A stretch of 14,385 nt of DNA. Origin: Negativicoccus succinicivorans (GTDB taxonomy: Bacteria > Bacillota > Negativicutes > Veillonellales > Negativicoccaceae). A model generated the notes under the pieces. That model had not been told where the DNA came from. It searched no databases and saw only the letters and a list, made by a program, of their open reading frames with translations. How positions within the stretch are numbered: the first letter of the stretch is position 1; each line of letters opens with the position of its first letter. The stretch covers positions 1 through 14,385 of the forward strand of contig NZ_JAHAHH010000030.1 in NCBI RefSeq assembly GCF_018373335.1, read 5' to 3'. Shown here one piece after another: positions 5,663-14,385 of the stretch. Made by a program: the position numbers and the translations under genes.

Positions 5663-6613
5663 CTACTCCTTCTTCGTTGATTGATCGTTGGCGGTCATGC
5701 CTTCGCCTTCCCGCTGCTGAACATAGTTGATGGTGACCTGCGAAAACGGCACCGGTTCGGTGAGTTTGGCGACCGTCGTAAAGCCGACGCCCAAGTACCC
5801 GCGCGCCAACTCGATCGCATTGCCCTTGGCATCCACTTTCGCCGCATAAATCGCTTTGCTTTGGTCGACTCCGATCAGGCGATAAAAGCCCAGCGGGGAG
5901 ATCGTCCGCCAGGAGCTGTCGCTGCCGTTAAACGCGTACATGATGCCTTCATCGGCATCATCATAGAAGAATACGTCTTCATCATAAAACACGCCGATGC
6001 GACCGATATTTTCCGCCTGCACATAGATACGGCGCGTATCGTAGTTGGCGTCCGTACGGTAGATGCGATAGCGCTCATCGGCCACTTTCATTTTCATGTA
6101 CACGGCATTGGTCGCGGTCGAGTACGCCATCGACGTGACCTTCGATCCGGCCGGCACATTTTCAATCGGCGTATCCAGTTCATGATCAGGCGTTTCCGGA
6201 TTGTACTGCGCGATGATAATGTCATCGGTGCCGGACGCTTCCGGATCAAAAAGCGCCATTAAGATCAGGTTGCGATCCGGCAGCCATTCAAAGAAGGATA
6301 CTTCGCGCTTTTTCAGATCGATCACCTGAGTATTTTGTTTATCTTGCGCATCATAGACGGTCACGGATGTCGGCGTGACCATCGCCATGTAGCGACGATC
6401 ATGCGAATAGTACCGGGAGCCGCTGCCTTTCACTTGCCCGAACCGATCCGAATCCGGCTGCTGCTGTTCTTCGGACATGCCGCTGACGTAAAAGCCGGAG
6501 TCCGGCGCGAACAGGTATTGGTCCAAGTAAAGATAGGCCGCTCCCTGCAGCAAAATTCCCGCGGCAAACGCGACAAGCCAGGTGGTACGATGGGATTTCA
6601 CAACATTCCTCAT
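5663..6613 (-). CDS. Membrane-anchored beta-rich protein of unknown function
   Basis: A 316-residue protein with one N-terminal membrane segment (about 12-30) and no lipobox, so it is probably anchored with the rest outside the membrane. The exterior part consists of repeated short strands such as YMAMVTPTSVTVYDAQ (about 75-90), FFEWLPDRNLILMALFDPE (about 107-125) and similar segments to about 300. That pattern resembles TolB-like or WD-type beta-propellers, but I see no diagnostic motif. The C-terminus is charged and probably disordered. Its ATG overlaps the glycosidase stop by 4 bases and has no good ribosome binding site, so translation is likely coupled. A scaffold or sensor role next to the glycosidase and deacetylase is inference only. 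Confidence 0.8.
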   Translation of the reverse strand: MRNVVKSHRTTWLVAFAAGILLQGAAYLYLDQYLFAPDSGFYVSGMSEEQQQPDSDRFGQVKGSGSRYYSHDRRYMAMVTPTSVTVYDAQDKQNTQVIDLKKREVSFFEWLPDRNLILMALFDPEASGTDDIIIAQYNPETPDHELDTPIENVPAGSKVTSMAYSTATNAVYMKMKVADERYRIYRTDANYDTRRIYVQAENIGRIGVFYDEDVFFYDDADEGIMYAFNGSDSSWRTISPLGFYRLIGVDQSKAIYAAKVDAKGNAIELARGYLGVGFTTVAKLTEPVPFSQVTINYVQQREGEGMTANDQSTKKE

Positions 6614-7557
6614 TTCACAATAAACGCGGTCGGAATCATCCGTTCGCCCAAAAGATCGGCCGGCTTATTCACGACTTTGCCATTCAAATAGAGTGTGGAG
6701 CTTGAACCGCCGTCCAAGTTGGCGGCAATGTAGGCGCCCTGTTCATACATGATATTTTGCACGTCCGCCAACGACGCGCCGACGGAGTAGCCGACCTGAC
6801 GACCGTCAATGACGAGAAATAAAACAGTGCCGTCGCGACGTTGACCGATCGCGGTTCGCGGCCCGATGCCCCAGCCGCCGTCACCGTGCGTAATCGTTTT
6901 CTGTCCGTTGACGACCAGCGGCGGTCCGAACGTAATTCCTTCGATCACGCCGAGCCGACGAAGCTCCGCTTTATTGTACGTGCCGGCAATCAGGTTGCCG
7001 TTATCGGTAAAGCCGATAAAATCGACTTCTTCCTCATCATCGACCTTCTCGCCCAAAAGGTATTTGCCGTCATGCAAAATGAAACCGTAGGGCAAACGTC
7101 CCGTGCCCGTGCCGTTGGGATCGTAAAAACCGCCGCCGTTGATCGCGGCCACCGCGTCATTATTGCGGGCGATATTGCTGGTCGTGTCGCCCTTTTCGTT
7201 GATATCCGCGGCGGTAGCGACCTGAATCCGTTTCGGGTTCGGGATTTCCAAAAGATATCCGACGAAACGGTCCGATTCAATTTTTTGCAATTTCAGCGTT
7301 TTATCTTCACGCACTTTGAAATTGAAAATATCCTGTTCCGGCACCGCCTGAACGCGTCCCAAAATGCGATCCAGTTCCTGCTGATCAAACAGCCAGGTAA
7401 TGTAGTGCGGATGGCGTGAACGCACAATCGCGCCGACGACCGCCTGCTTCAAATTCGCAAACGGACCGAACAAAACGACAATCGGGCTTGTAATGACGAA
7501 AAACAGCAGCGTCACCAGCAGCCACCGTATGCCGATATGATTCCACCAATGTTTCAT
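6610..7557 (-). CDS. Phosphodiester glycosidase family (NAGPA domain) membrane protein
   Basis: A 315-residue protein with an N-terminal membrane anchor (about 11-31) and an extracytoplasmic NAGPA-type domain from about 95 to the end. Family hallmarks are AAINGGGFYDPNG (137-149), GPRTAIGQ (232-239), FLVIDGRQ (247-254), the helix after GASLADV (260-266), NLDGGSSSTLYLNG (280-293) and the closing ER-IPTAF (305-312). The eukaryotic namesake removes GlcNAc from a phosphodiester; bacterial members are linked to cell-wall or exopolysaccharide glycans, mostly without proven substrates. The start has a clean AAGGAG at 6-base spacing and lies 8 bases after the deacetylase stop. It is the central enzyme of this operon. 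Confidence 0.92.
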   Translation of the reverse strand: MKHWWNHIGIRWLLVTLLFFVITSPIVVLFGPFANLKQAVVGAIVRSRHPHYITWLFDQQELDRILGRVQAVPEQDIFNFKVREDKTLKLQKIESDRFVGYLLEIPNPKRIQVATAADINEKGDTTSNIARNNDAVAAINGGGFYDPNGTGTGRLPYGFILHDGKYLLGEKVDDEEEVDFIGFTDNGNLIAGTYNKAELRRLGVIEGITFGPPLVVNGQKTITHGDGGWGIGPRTAIGQRRDGTVLFLVIDGRQVGYSVGASLADVQNIMYEQGAYIAANLDGGSSSTLYLNGKVVNKPADLLGERMIPTAFIVK

Positions 7558-7565
7558 AGATCTCC

Positions 7566-8396
7566 TTATAATGAACGGTACTGATCCGTGGTCAGCCGTT
7601 CTTCAAAATGTTCCAAATCAACGCGATTACCGATCCAAATCCGACGGACGGTAAGCGGATCATCACCGACATGCGTGCGCCCCGGATCCATGGTCACCGC
7701 CAAGGTAATGCCGTTCTCCCGTAAAATACCTTTCAGCGTATCATTGTACAAACCGTACGGGTAACAGAAATACGTATTTTCAATGCCCAAATGCTCCGCC
7801 AACGCCTGTTGCGTCAACTCGACTTCTTCCCGCTGCGTCTTGGCCGGAATGTAAGTCATCTGCGGATGCGAAAACGTATGGTTCGCCACCGTCACGCCCG
7901 ACGCCTGCATTTCTTTGAGCTGTTCCCAAGTGACGCGACCGGATTTGCCGACATCATTGGTAATGACAAAAATCGTCCATGGAAAACCGAATTTTTTCAT
8001 GACCGGATACACGATTTCATAGTTATCGGCGTAGCCGTCATCAAATGTAATGCAAACGGGTTTTTCCGGCAGCGGCGTGCCGTTACGGATGTACTCATCC
8101 AGTTGTTGCAATGTGATCGGGTGGTAGCCGTTATCTTTCAAAAATTGCATTTGCGCCCGAAAATGATCCGGCGCCAACACCGCGTCATTATCCGCAATAT
8201 CGGCAATCATATGGTACATCAAAACGGATACGCCGTTTTTCACCGGTTCTTCGGCCGACGGAGTCGCTGCTGTCGCGACCGGTTCGGCGTCGTGCGCCGC
8301 CGTTTTCGTAACAGGATCATTTTGGCAACCGGCCAGCAACATCATCACCATCAGCATGGTAAGAACCATCCCCCAGCGCCAAATCTTTTTTTGCAT
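7566..8396 (-). CDS. Polysaccharide deacetylase lipoprotein
   Basis: A 276-residue secreted NodB-type deacetylase (carbohydrate esterase 4-like). The signal peptide ends in the lipobox LLAGC, so Cys24 should be lipidated. A Thr/Ala/Pro linker (25-53) precedes the domain. Motifs are VLMYHMI (58-64), ITFDDGYADN (116-125, with metal and catalytic Asp119/Asp120), HTFSH (173-177, metal His173 and His177) and CYPYG (211-215). The closest subtype is the PgaB/IcaB-like group that acts on N-acetylhexosamine polymers. The ATG at 8396 is chosen because GGGAGAG stands 6 bases before it; the in-frame GTG at 8411 overlaps that site and would put five extra residues before the signal peptide. First gene of the four-gene operon, with a promoter at 8474-8502. 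Confidence 0.93.
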   Translation of the reverse strand: MQKKIWRWGMVLTMLMVMMLLAGCQNDPVTKTAAHDAEPVATAATPSAEEPVKNGVSVLMYHMIADIADNDAVLAPDHFRAQMQFLKDNGYHPITLQQLDEYIRNGTPLPEKPVCITFDDGYADNYEIVYPVMKKFGFPWTIFVITNDVGKSGRVTWEQLKEMQASGVTVANHTFSHPQMTYIPAKTQREEVELTQQALAEHLGIENTYFCYPYGLYNDTLKGILRENGITLAVTMDPGRTHVGDDPLTVRRIWIGNRVDLEHFEERLTTDQYRSL

Positions 8397-8473
8397 CGTA
8401 TTCTCTCCCACTGCCCGCCGTGTCTATGTACAGATAAAAGTTTACTTTTTACGGGCGAATGTAATTACTCCTT

Positions 8474-8502
8474 ATTTTACTATACAGAGCGCCGCATTTC
8501 AA
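8474..8502 (-). promoter_or_regulatory. Sigma70-type promoter of the deacetylase operon
   Basis: On the minus strand, TTGAAA (8502-8497) and TAAAAT (8479-8474) are separated by exactly 17 bases, with five of six matches in the -10. It leaves a leader of about 70 bases before the ATG. That leader can fold AAAAGT-AA-ACTTTT inside a GCCCG/CGGGC pairing. Confidence 0.75.
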
Positions 8503-8536
8503 ACCGCAGCGCGACAGCCTTCCTATATAAAGGCAC

Positions 8537-8569
8537 AAAAAAAGAGCGTCCTTCAAGACGCTCTTTTTT
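8537..8569. terminator. Bidirectional terminator ending the atp operon
   Basis: AAAAAAGAGCGTC (8538-8550) and GACGCTCTTTTTT (8557-8569) form a 13-pair perfect stem around a 6-base loop. T runs stand on the 3' side in both directions. It lies 3 bases past the atpC stop and insulates the ATP synthase operon from the deacetylase operon. Confidence 0.95.
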
Positions 8570-8571
8570 GA

Positions 8572-9000
8572 TCAACTTTTGAGTTTGGTACCACCGGCGA
8601 CTTGCAAACGAATCAATGCACGTTGCAAAGCCAATTCGGCACGGTCACGATCGATATCCTTATCTTTGGATTCCAAACGAGACAACGCGCGATCGCGCGC
8701 TTTCATCGCTCGCTCGACATCAATATAGTCCGCCGTTTCCGCCACTCGGGAAGTAATCGTAATCACATTGTCTTTGACTTCCATGAAGCCGCCGAATACG
8801 GCGATTACGGTTTCCTTGCCGTCTTTTTTAATGCGGATCGGCCAAACTTTCAATGCCGCTACTAACGGGGCATGATCGCGCATGATCCCGAACTCACCGT
8901 CAAGTGCGCGTGCGACCACCAAATCGACGCCGTCTTCACTGAAAACAGTACCGTCCGGCGTGATGATGTTGACGCGCATTCCCGCATCATTCGTGGCCAT
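8572..9000 (-). CDS. atpC: F1 ATP synthase subunit epsilon
   Basis: A central-stalk subunit of 142 residues that helps transmit rotation and in many bacteria restrains ATP hydrolysis. The N-terminal beta-sandwich carries VNIITPDGTVF, GEFGIMRDHAPLVAAL (about 35-50) and VFGGFMEVKDN (about 68-78). The C-terminal helical hairpin (about 93-135) is present in full, rich in Arg, Asp and Lys. The start at 9000 lies 3 bases after the atpD stop with GAGGGG at 8-base spacing; a second ATG seven codons on has no suitable site. Last gene of the operon. Confidence 0.95.
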   Translation of the reverse strand: MATNDAGMRVNIITPDGTVFSEDGVDLVVARALDGEFGIMRDHAPLVAALKVWPIRIKKDGKETVIAVFGGFMEVKDNVITITSRVAETADYIDVERAMKARDRALSRLESKDKDIDRDRAELALQRALIRLQVAGGTKLKS

Positions 9001-9003
9001 GGG

Positions 9004-11324
<2,321 letters not shown>

Positions 11325-11328
11325 TCAA

Positions 11329-12864
11329 TCACCCCGCAACCGTATTACTGTTCCGCGCCGCCTTGAACCGTTCTTTATACTCTTCAATCGCTTGTTTCAG
11401 AGCTTCTTCGTTGGATTCGTCCAGTTTTTTCTTCGCGACGATGTCACGGCCGATACCCGCATACGTGGTACGCAGGTAGTTCACCAGACCGTGTTCGAAC
11501 GGAACGACTTCATCCACTTCGAGATCATCCAGGAAACCGTTAACCGCGGCGAAAATCACCATGACCTGTTCTTCGACCGGGTACGGTGTGTACTGCGGCT
11601 GTTTGAGGACTTCCGTCATGCGCTGACCGCGATCGATCTGCGCTTTCGTAGCGGCATCCAAGTCCGAACCGAACTGCGCGAAAGCGGCGAGTTCGCGGAA
11701 CTGTGCCAAGTCCAAACGCAAGGTACCGGCGACCTGTTTCATCGCCTTAATCTGCGCGGAACCGCCGACACGGGATACCGAAAGGCCAACGTTGACCGCC
11801 GGACGAACGCCCGAGTAGAAAAGTTCCGTTTCCAGGAAAATCTGACCGTCGGTAATGGAAATGACGTTGGTCGGAATGTACGCACCGACGTCGCCTGCGA
11901 GCGTTTCAATGATCGGCAACGCGGTAATCGAACCGCCGCCCATATCATCGGAAAGTTTCGCCGCACGTTCCAAGAGACGGGAGTGTAAGTAGAATACGTC
12001 GCCCGGATACGCTTCACGTCCCGGCGGACGACGCAGCAAGAGCGACATCGCACGGTACGCTACCGCGTGTTTGGACAAGTCGTCATATACGCACAGTACG
12101 GCTTTGCCCTGGTACATGAAGTGTTCCGCCATGGCAACACCCGCGTACGGAGCAATATACTGCATCGGCGAACCTTCCGATGCGCCGGCGTGAACGATGA
12201 TCGTGTAATCCATCGCACCCGCTTCCGTCAGTTTATCGACAAGACGAGCGACCGTCGAGTTCTTCTGACCGATGGAAACGTAAATACAAATAACATCCTG
12301 TCCCTTTTGGTTCAAGATGGTATCAATCGCTACCGCGGTTTTACCGGTACTGCGGTCGCCGATGATCAACTCACGCTGACCGCGTCCGATCGGAACCATC
12401 GAGTCGATGGATTTAATACCGGTCTGTAACGGTTCGTTAACCGACTGCCGATCAGCAATACCCGGCGCAGGAAATTCCACACGACGGTGGTCAGCAGCGG
12501 GAATATCCCCTTTGCCGTCCAACGGTTGACCGAGCGCGTTGACAACGCGACCGATCATCGCTTCGCCTACCGGCACCTGCATAACACGACCGGTGCGTTT
12601 GACCGTGTCGCCTTCTTTAATCGTTTCGTAGTTGCCCAGCAATACGGCGCCGACGTTCGACTCTTCCAAGTTGAGCGCCATCCCGTATACGCCGTTCGGC
12701 AACTCGAGCAGCTCACCGGCCATACACTTGTCAATACCATAGATATGTGCGATACCGTCGCCCACTTCCAATACCGAGCCTACTTCATCGACATTGAGGT
12801 CTGCTGTGTAATTTTCGATTTGCTGTTTAATCACCGATGTTATTTCATCCGGTTTAATTTTCAT
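11329..12864 (-). CDS. atpA: F1 ATP synthase subunit alpha
   Basis: The non-catalytic nucleotide-binding subunit, 511 residues. The P-loop reads GDRSTGKT (169-176) with Lys175 intact, but Ser172 replaces the almost invariant Gln; the codon is AGT. The arginine-finger region is [12 protein letters not shown]. The N-terminal beta-barrel with [11 protein letters not shown] and the C-terminal helical domain are complete. The ATG overlaps the atpH stop by 4 bases (ATGA). Function should be normal; the Gln to Ser change affects a residue that contacts the bound nucleotide. Confidence 0.98.
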   Translation of the reverse strand: MKIKPDEITSVIKQQIENYTADLNVDEVGSVLEVGDGIAHIYGIDKCMAGELLELPNGVYGMALNLEESNVGAVLLGNYETIKEGDTVKRTGRVMQVPVGEAMIGRVVNALGQPLDGKGDIPAADHRRVEFPAPGIADRQSVNEPLQTGIKSIDSMVPIGRGQRELIIGDRSTGKTAVAIDTILNQKGQDVICIYVSIGQKNSTVARLVDKLTEAGAMDYTIIVHAGASEGSPMQYIAPYAGVAMAEHFMYQGKAVLCVYDDLSKHAVAYRAMSLLLRRPPGREAYPGDVFYLHSRLLERAAKLSDDMGGGSITALPIIETLAGDVGAYIPTNVISITDGQIFLETELFYSGVRPAVNVGLSVSRVGGSAQIKAMKQVAGTLRLDLAQFRELAAFAQFGSDLDAATKAQIDRGQRMTEVLKQPQYTPYPVEEQVMVIFAAVNGFLDDLEVDEVVPFEHGLVNYLRTTYAGIGRDIVAKKKLDESNEEALKQAIEEYKERFKAARNSNTVAG

Positions 12865-13433
12865 ATTGCGTTAGTCACCTCAATCCCATGTTTTTCCGAT
12901 AGTAGGGTCGTCTTCATTTCGTGTAACTGTCGTTTTAAGGACCCGTCAATGCGCTGGTCGCCGATCGTCACGATCATGCCGCCCAAAATCGACGGATCGA
13001 TCGTTTTTTCCAGATAAATTTCTTTTCCGGTCAATTCGTTCAGCTCGCGAATCAAGCGGGTTTCTTCTTCGTCAGTCAAGTCCACCGCCAAACGCACCTG
13101 CGCTTCGGCAATGTTGCGTTCGACATGCGACAACTCCAGATAGACATCAATAATATCCGGCAGGAGCGCAATTCGGCCGCGGTCAATGACAACACCCAGA
13201 AATCGCATGACCATCGGATTCAGATGTTGCGTGAAAATCCGTTCTACGACTTCCTTTTTTGCCTCGCGGGAGATCAACTGATTGCGCAAAAAGTCCGTCA
13301 ATTCCGGATTTTGCTGCACAATCTCGCCGATTTGTGCGAGTTCCTGCTCAACTTCTTCCAATGTGCCGGTTTCCTTGGCTAATGCCAAGAGCGCCGCCGC
13401 ATATTTTTTGGCAAGTGCTCGGTTATTTTTCAT
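12861..13433 (-). CDS. atpH: F1 ATP synthase subunit delta (OSCP-like)
   Basis: The peripheral-stalk subunit that joins the top of F1 to the b dimer, 190 residues. The N-terminal helical domain starts [18 protein letters not shown] and contains [19 protein letters not shown]. The C-terminal part has the family signature [26 protein letters not shown] (about 144-169). One base separates its ATG from the atpF stop and it overlaps atpA by 4 bases; with only a weak ribosome binding site, it is probably translated by coupling to atpF. Confidence 0.96.
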   Translation of the reverse strand: MKNNRALAKKYAAALLALAKETGTLEEVEQELAQIGEIVQQNPELTDFLRNQLISREAKKEVVERIFTQHLNPMVMRFLGVVIDRGRIALLPDIIDVYLELSHVERNIAEAQVRLAVDLTDEEETRLIRELNELTGKEIYLEKTIDPSILGGMIVTIGDQRIDGSLKRQLHEMKTTLLSEKHGIEVTNAI

Positions 13434-13434
13434 C

Positions 13435-13929
13435 TTACCGACCTACTTGCTTTGTGGCCAACTTTTCGATGCAGTCATTAATCAACTTACGATTCATATC
13501 CGCATCAAGGTTTTTGGCAATCAGCCGCTCAGCGATCGCTGTAGCGAGCTCTACCACCTCGGCACGCAAATTCTTCACAAGTTCCTCGCGTTCTTCCGCC
13601 AATTGACGGGTAGCGAGTGTTTTTTCCTGTTCGATTTGAGCACGTACCGTATCCAGTTGCGCTTGGGCTTGTTCTTCCGCTTCCGCAACGGCTTTATTAA
13701 CGATTTCCTGCGCTTGCGCGCGTGCCGATTCCAGTTGCGCCTGGTATTCCGCATGCAGTGCTTCCGCCTGTTTCCGGGCTTGTTCCGCGCCGCTTAAATC
13801 TGCAGCAATCCGAGCTTTACGAGCATCGAGAGTCCGCATCAGCGGACCGAAACCGAATTTTCCTATGATGGCAACGAGAACGAAAAAGTTGAGGATTTGG
13901 ATAATCAATGTAAGGTTAAATTCGACCAA
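13435..13929 (-). CDS. atpF: Fo ATP synthase subunit b
   Basis: The stator subunit, 164 residues: one N-terminal membrane segment (about 7-27) followed by a long Ala/Glu/Gln-rich coiled coil (about 35-150) that dimerises and binds delta. The start is TTG at 13929, with GGAGGG about 7 bases upstream; no ATG or GTG lies in frame nearby before the conserved membrane helix. A TTG start would lower translation relative to the c subunit, which fits the two b per about ten c stoichiometry. Confidence 0.95.
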   Translation of the reverse strand: MVEFNLTLIIQILNFFVLVAIIGKFGFGPLMRTLDARKARIAADLSGAEQARKQAEALHAEYQAQLESARAQAQEIVNKAVAEAEEQAQAQLDTVRAQIEQEKTLATRQLAEEREELVKNLRAEVVELATAIAERLIAKNLDADMNRKLINDCIEKLATKQVGR

Positions 13930-13962
13930 TGAAATTCCCTCCTCAAAACACTAGATGCCAAA

Positions 13963-14223
13963 TTAGAGCAAGTCAACGAGCGGGTTGGCAAATACCAAAA
14001 CGAGCGCGATAACCGACGAAATAATCGGAATCGATTCGATCAAGCCGATCGAGATCAGCAAGTTAACCATCAAACGTTGCGCCATTTCCGGCTGACGAGC
14101 CATGGCGTCCAATGCGGTCGTAGCCGCTTTCGCGTCAGAGAATGCCGCCGCAACCGAAGCGACGCAAGCGATCAAAGCTGCGCAAATCGCAGAAACAACA
14201 AGTACTAAAGCAGTAGATTCCAT
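13963..14223 (-). CDS. atpE: Fo ATP synthase subunit c, unusual ion-binding site
   Basis: The ring-forming proteolipid, 86 residues: two membrane helices (about 5-29 and 52-80) around the polar loop ARQPE (42-46). The ion-carrying carboxylate is Glu63, followed by Ser64 as in Na+-type rings. Aligned without gaps to the Ilyobacter tartaricus c subunit, as I recall it, Asp30 falls on Gln32, giving a second carboxylate in the site. The Thr67 and Tyr70 ligands of Ilyobacter become Ile. The TM1 glycines (GxGxGxGxG) are replaced by Ser/Ala. Pro66 lies just after the carboxylate. AGGAGG at 8-base spacing marks the start. Proton or sodium specificity cannot be settled from sequence. Confidence 0.96.
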   Translation of the reverse strand: MESTALVLVVSAICAALIACVASVAAAFSDAKAATTALDAMARQPEMAQRLMVNLLISIGLIESIPIISSVIALVLVFANPLVDLL

Positions 14224-14253
14224 TATAGTTTCCTCCTAAAATAAAATTCCATT

Positions 14254-14270
14254 ATGTACGTTTCGTACAT
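14254..14270. repeat. Stem-loop in the atpB-atpE spacer
   Basis: ATGTACG and CGTACAT form a perfect 7-pair stem with a 3-base loop, 7 bases after the atpB stop and ahead of the strong atpE ribosome binding site. It has no T run, so it is not a terminator. Intercistronic structures ahead of atpE are known to adjust c-subunit output in E. coli; a similar role, or a processing site, is possible here. Confidence 0.6.
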
Positions 14271-14276
14271 GCTGAA

Positions 14277-14385
14277 TTAATGGCCACCCTCGCCAATGGC
14301 ACCGCCCAGGTATGCGGTCACGAGGATCGTAAAAATAAACGCCTGGATCAAACCGATGACTAACGAAACACCGATCCATAAGATA
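14277..14385 (-). CDS. atpB: Fo ATP synthase subunit a, 3' end only
   Basis: The last 35 complete codons plus a TAA stop of a gene that starts beyond the window. The translated end contains GVSLVIGLIQAFIFTILVTA (the last membrane helix) and closes YLGGAIGEGGH. The helix with Q-AFIF-xL is the hallmark of the C-terminal helix of subunit a, which forms part of the ion half-channels. Position directly before atpE agrees with the usual atpBEFHAGDC order. Confidence 0.93.
   Translation of the reverse strand, partial: ILWIGVSLVIGLIQAFIFTILVTAYLGGAIGEGGH

Overview
All genes in this window lie on the minus strand, so transcription runs from high to low coordinates. The window starts inside an F1Fo ATP synthase operon at about 14385 and ends inside a DUF697-type membrane protein gene at position 1. 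The DNA has a moderate to slightly high GC content, strong AGGAGG-type ribosome binding sites and many ATGA stop/start overlaps. A Thermus-type PyrE and a YibQ-like divergent polysaccharide deacetylase, which is usually found in organisms with an outer membrane, appear together with Firmicutes-style expression signals. I infer a diderm Firmicute of the Negativicutes (Veillonellaceae-like). This is an inference; the window holds no rRNA or other taxonomic marker.

Layout in transcription order: (1) 14385-8572, atpB (3' end only), atpE, atpF, atpH, atpA, atpG, atpD and atpC, closed by a strong bidirectional terminator at 8537-8569. (2) 8502-5338, a four-gene operon with a good sigma70-type promoter. 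It encodes a polysaccharide deacetylase lipoprotein, a membrane-anchored phosphodiester glycosidase (NAGPA domain), a membrane-anchored beta-rich protein and a small unknown protein, followed by a terminator at 5259-5282. The set looks like an envelope or exopolysaccharide-processing unit. (3) 5172-4823, about 350 bases that are not empty: a promoter, a structured RNA with three hairpins, a 16-codon hydrophobic peptide ORF, an intrinsic terminator, a further hairpin, and a second terminator that ends 24 bases before pyrF. (4) 4822-3522, pyrF and pyrE (the last two steps of UMP synthesis), overlapping by 4 bases and closed by a terminator. (5) 3471-585, the YibQ-like protein, a TauE/SafE transporter and a short-chain dehydrogenase, tightly coupled. 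(6) 439-1, promoter and 5' part of the DUF697 gene.

Most worth a second look: the ATP synthase c subunit carries Asp30 at the position of the Na+-ligand Gln32 of Ilyobacter as well as the usual Glu63, and its TM1 glycines are replaced by Ala/Ser. The pyrFE leader has an RNA, a peptide ORF, two terminators and a 7-base complementarity between a hairpin loop and the second terminator. It looks like a regulated leader that I cannot match to a known family.
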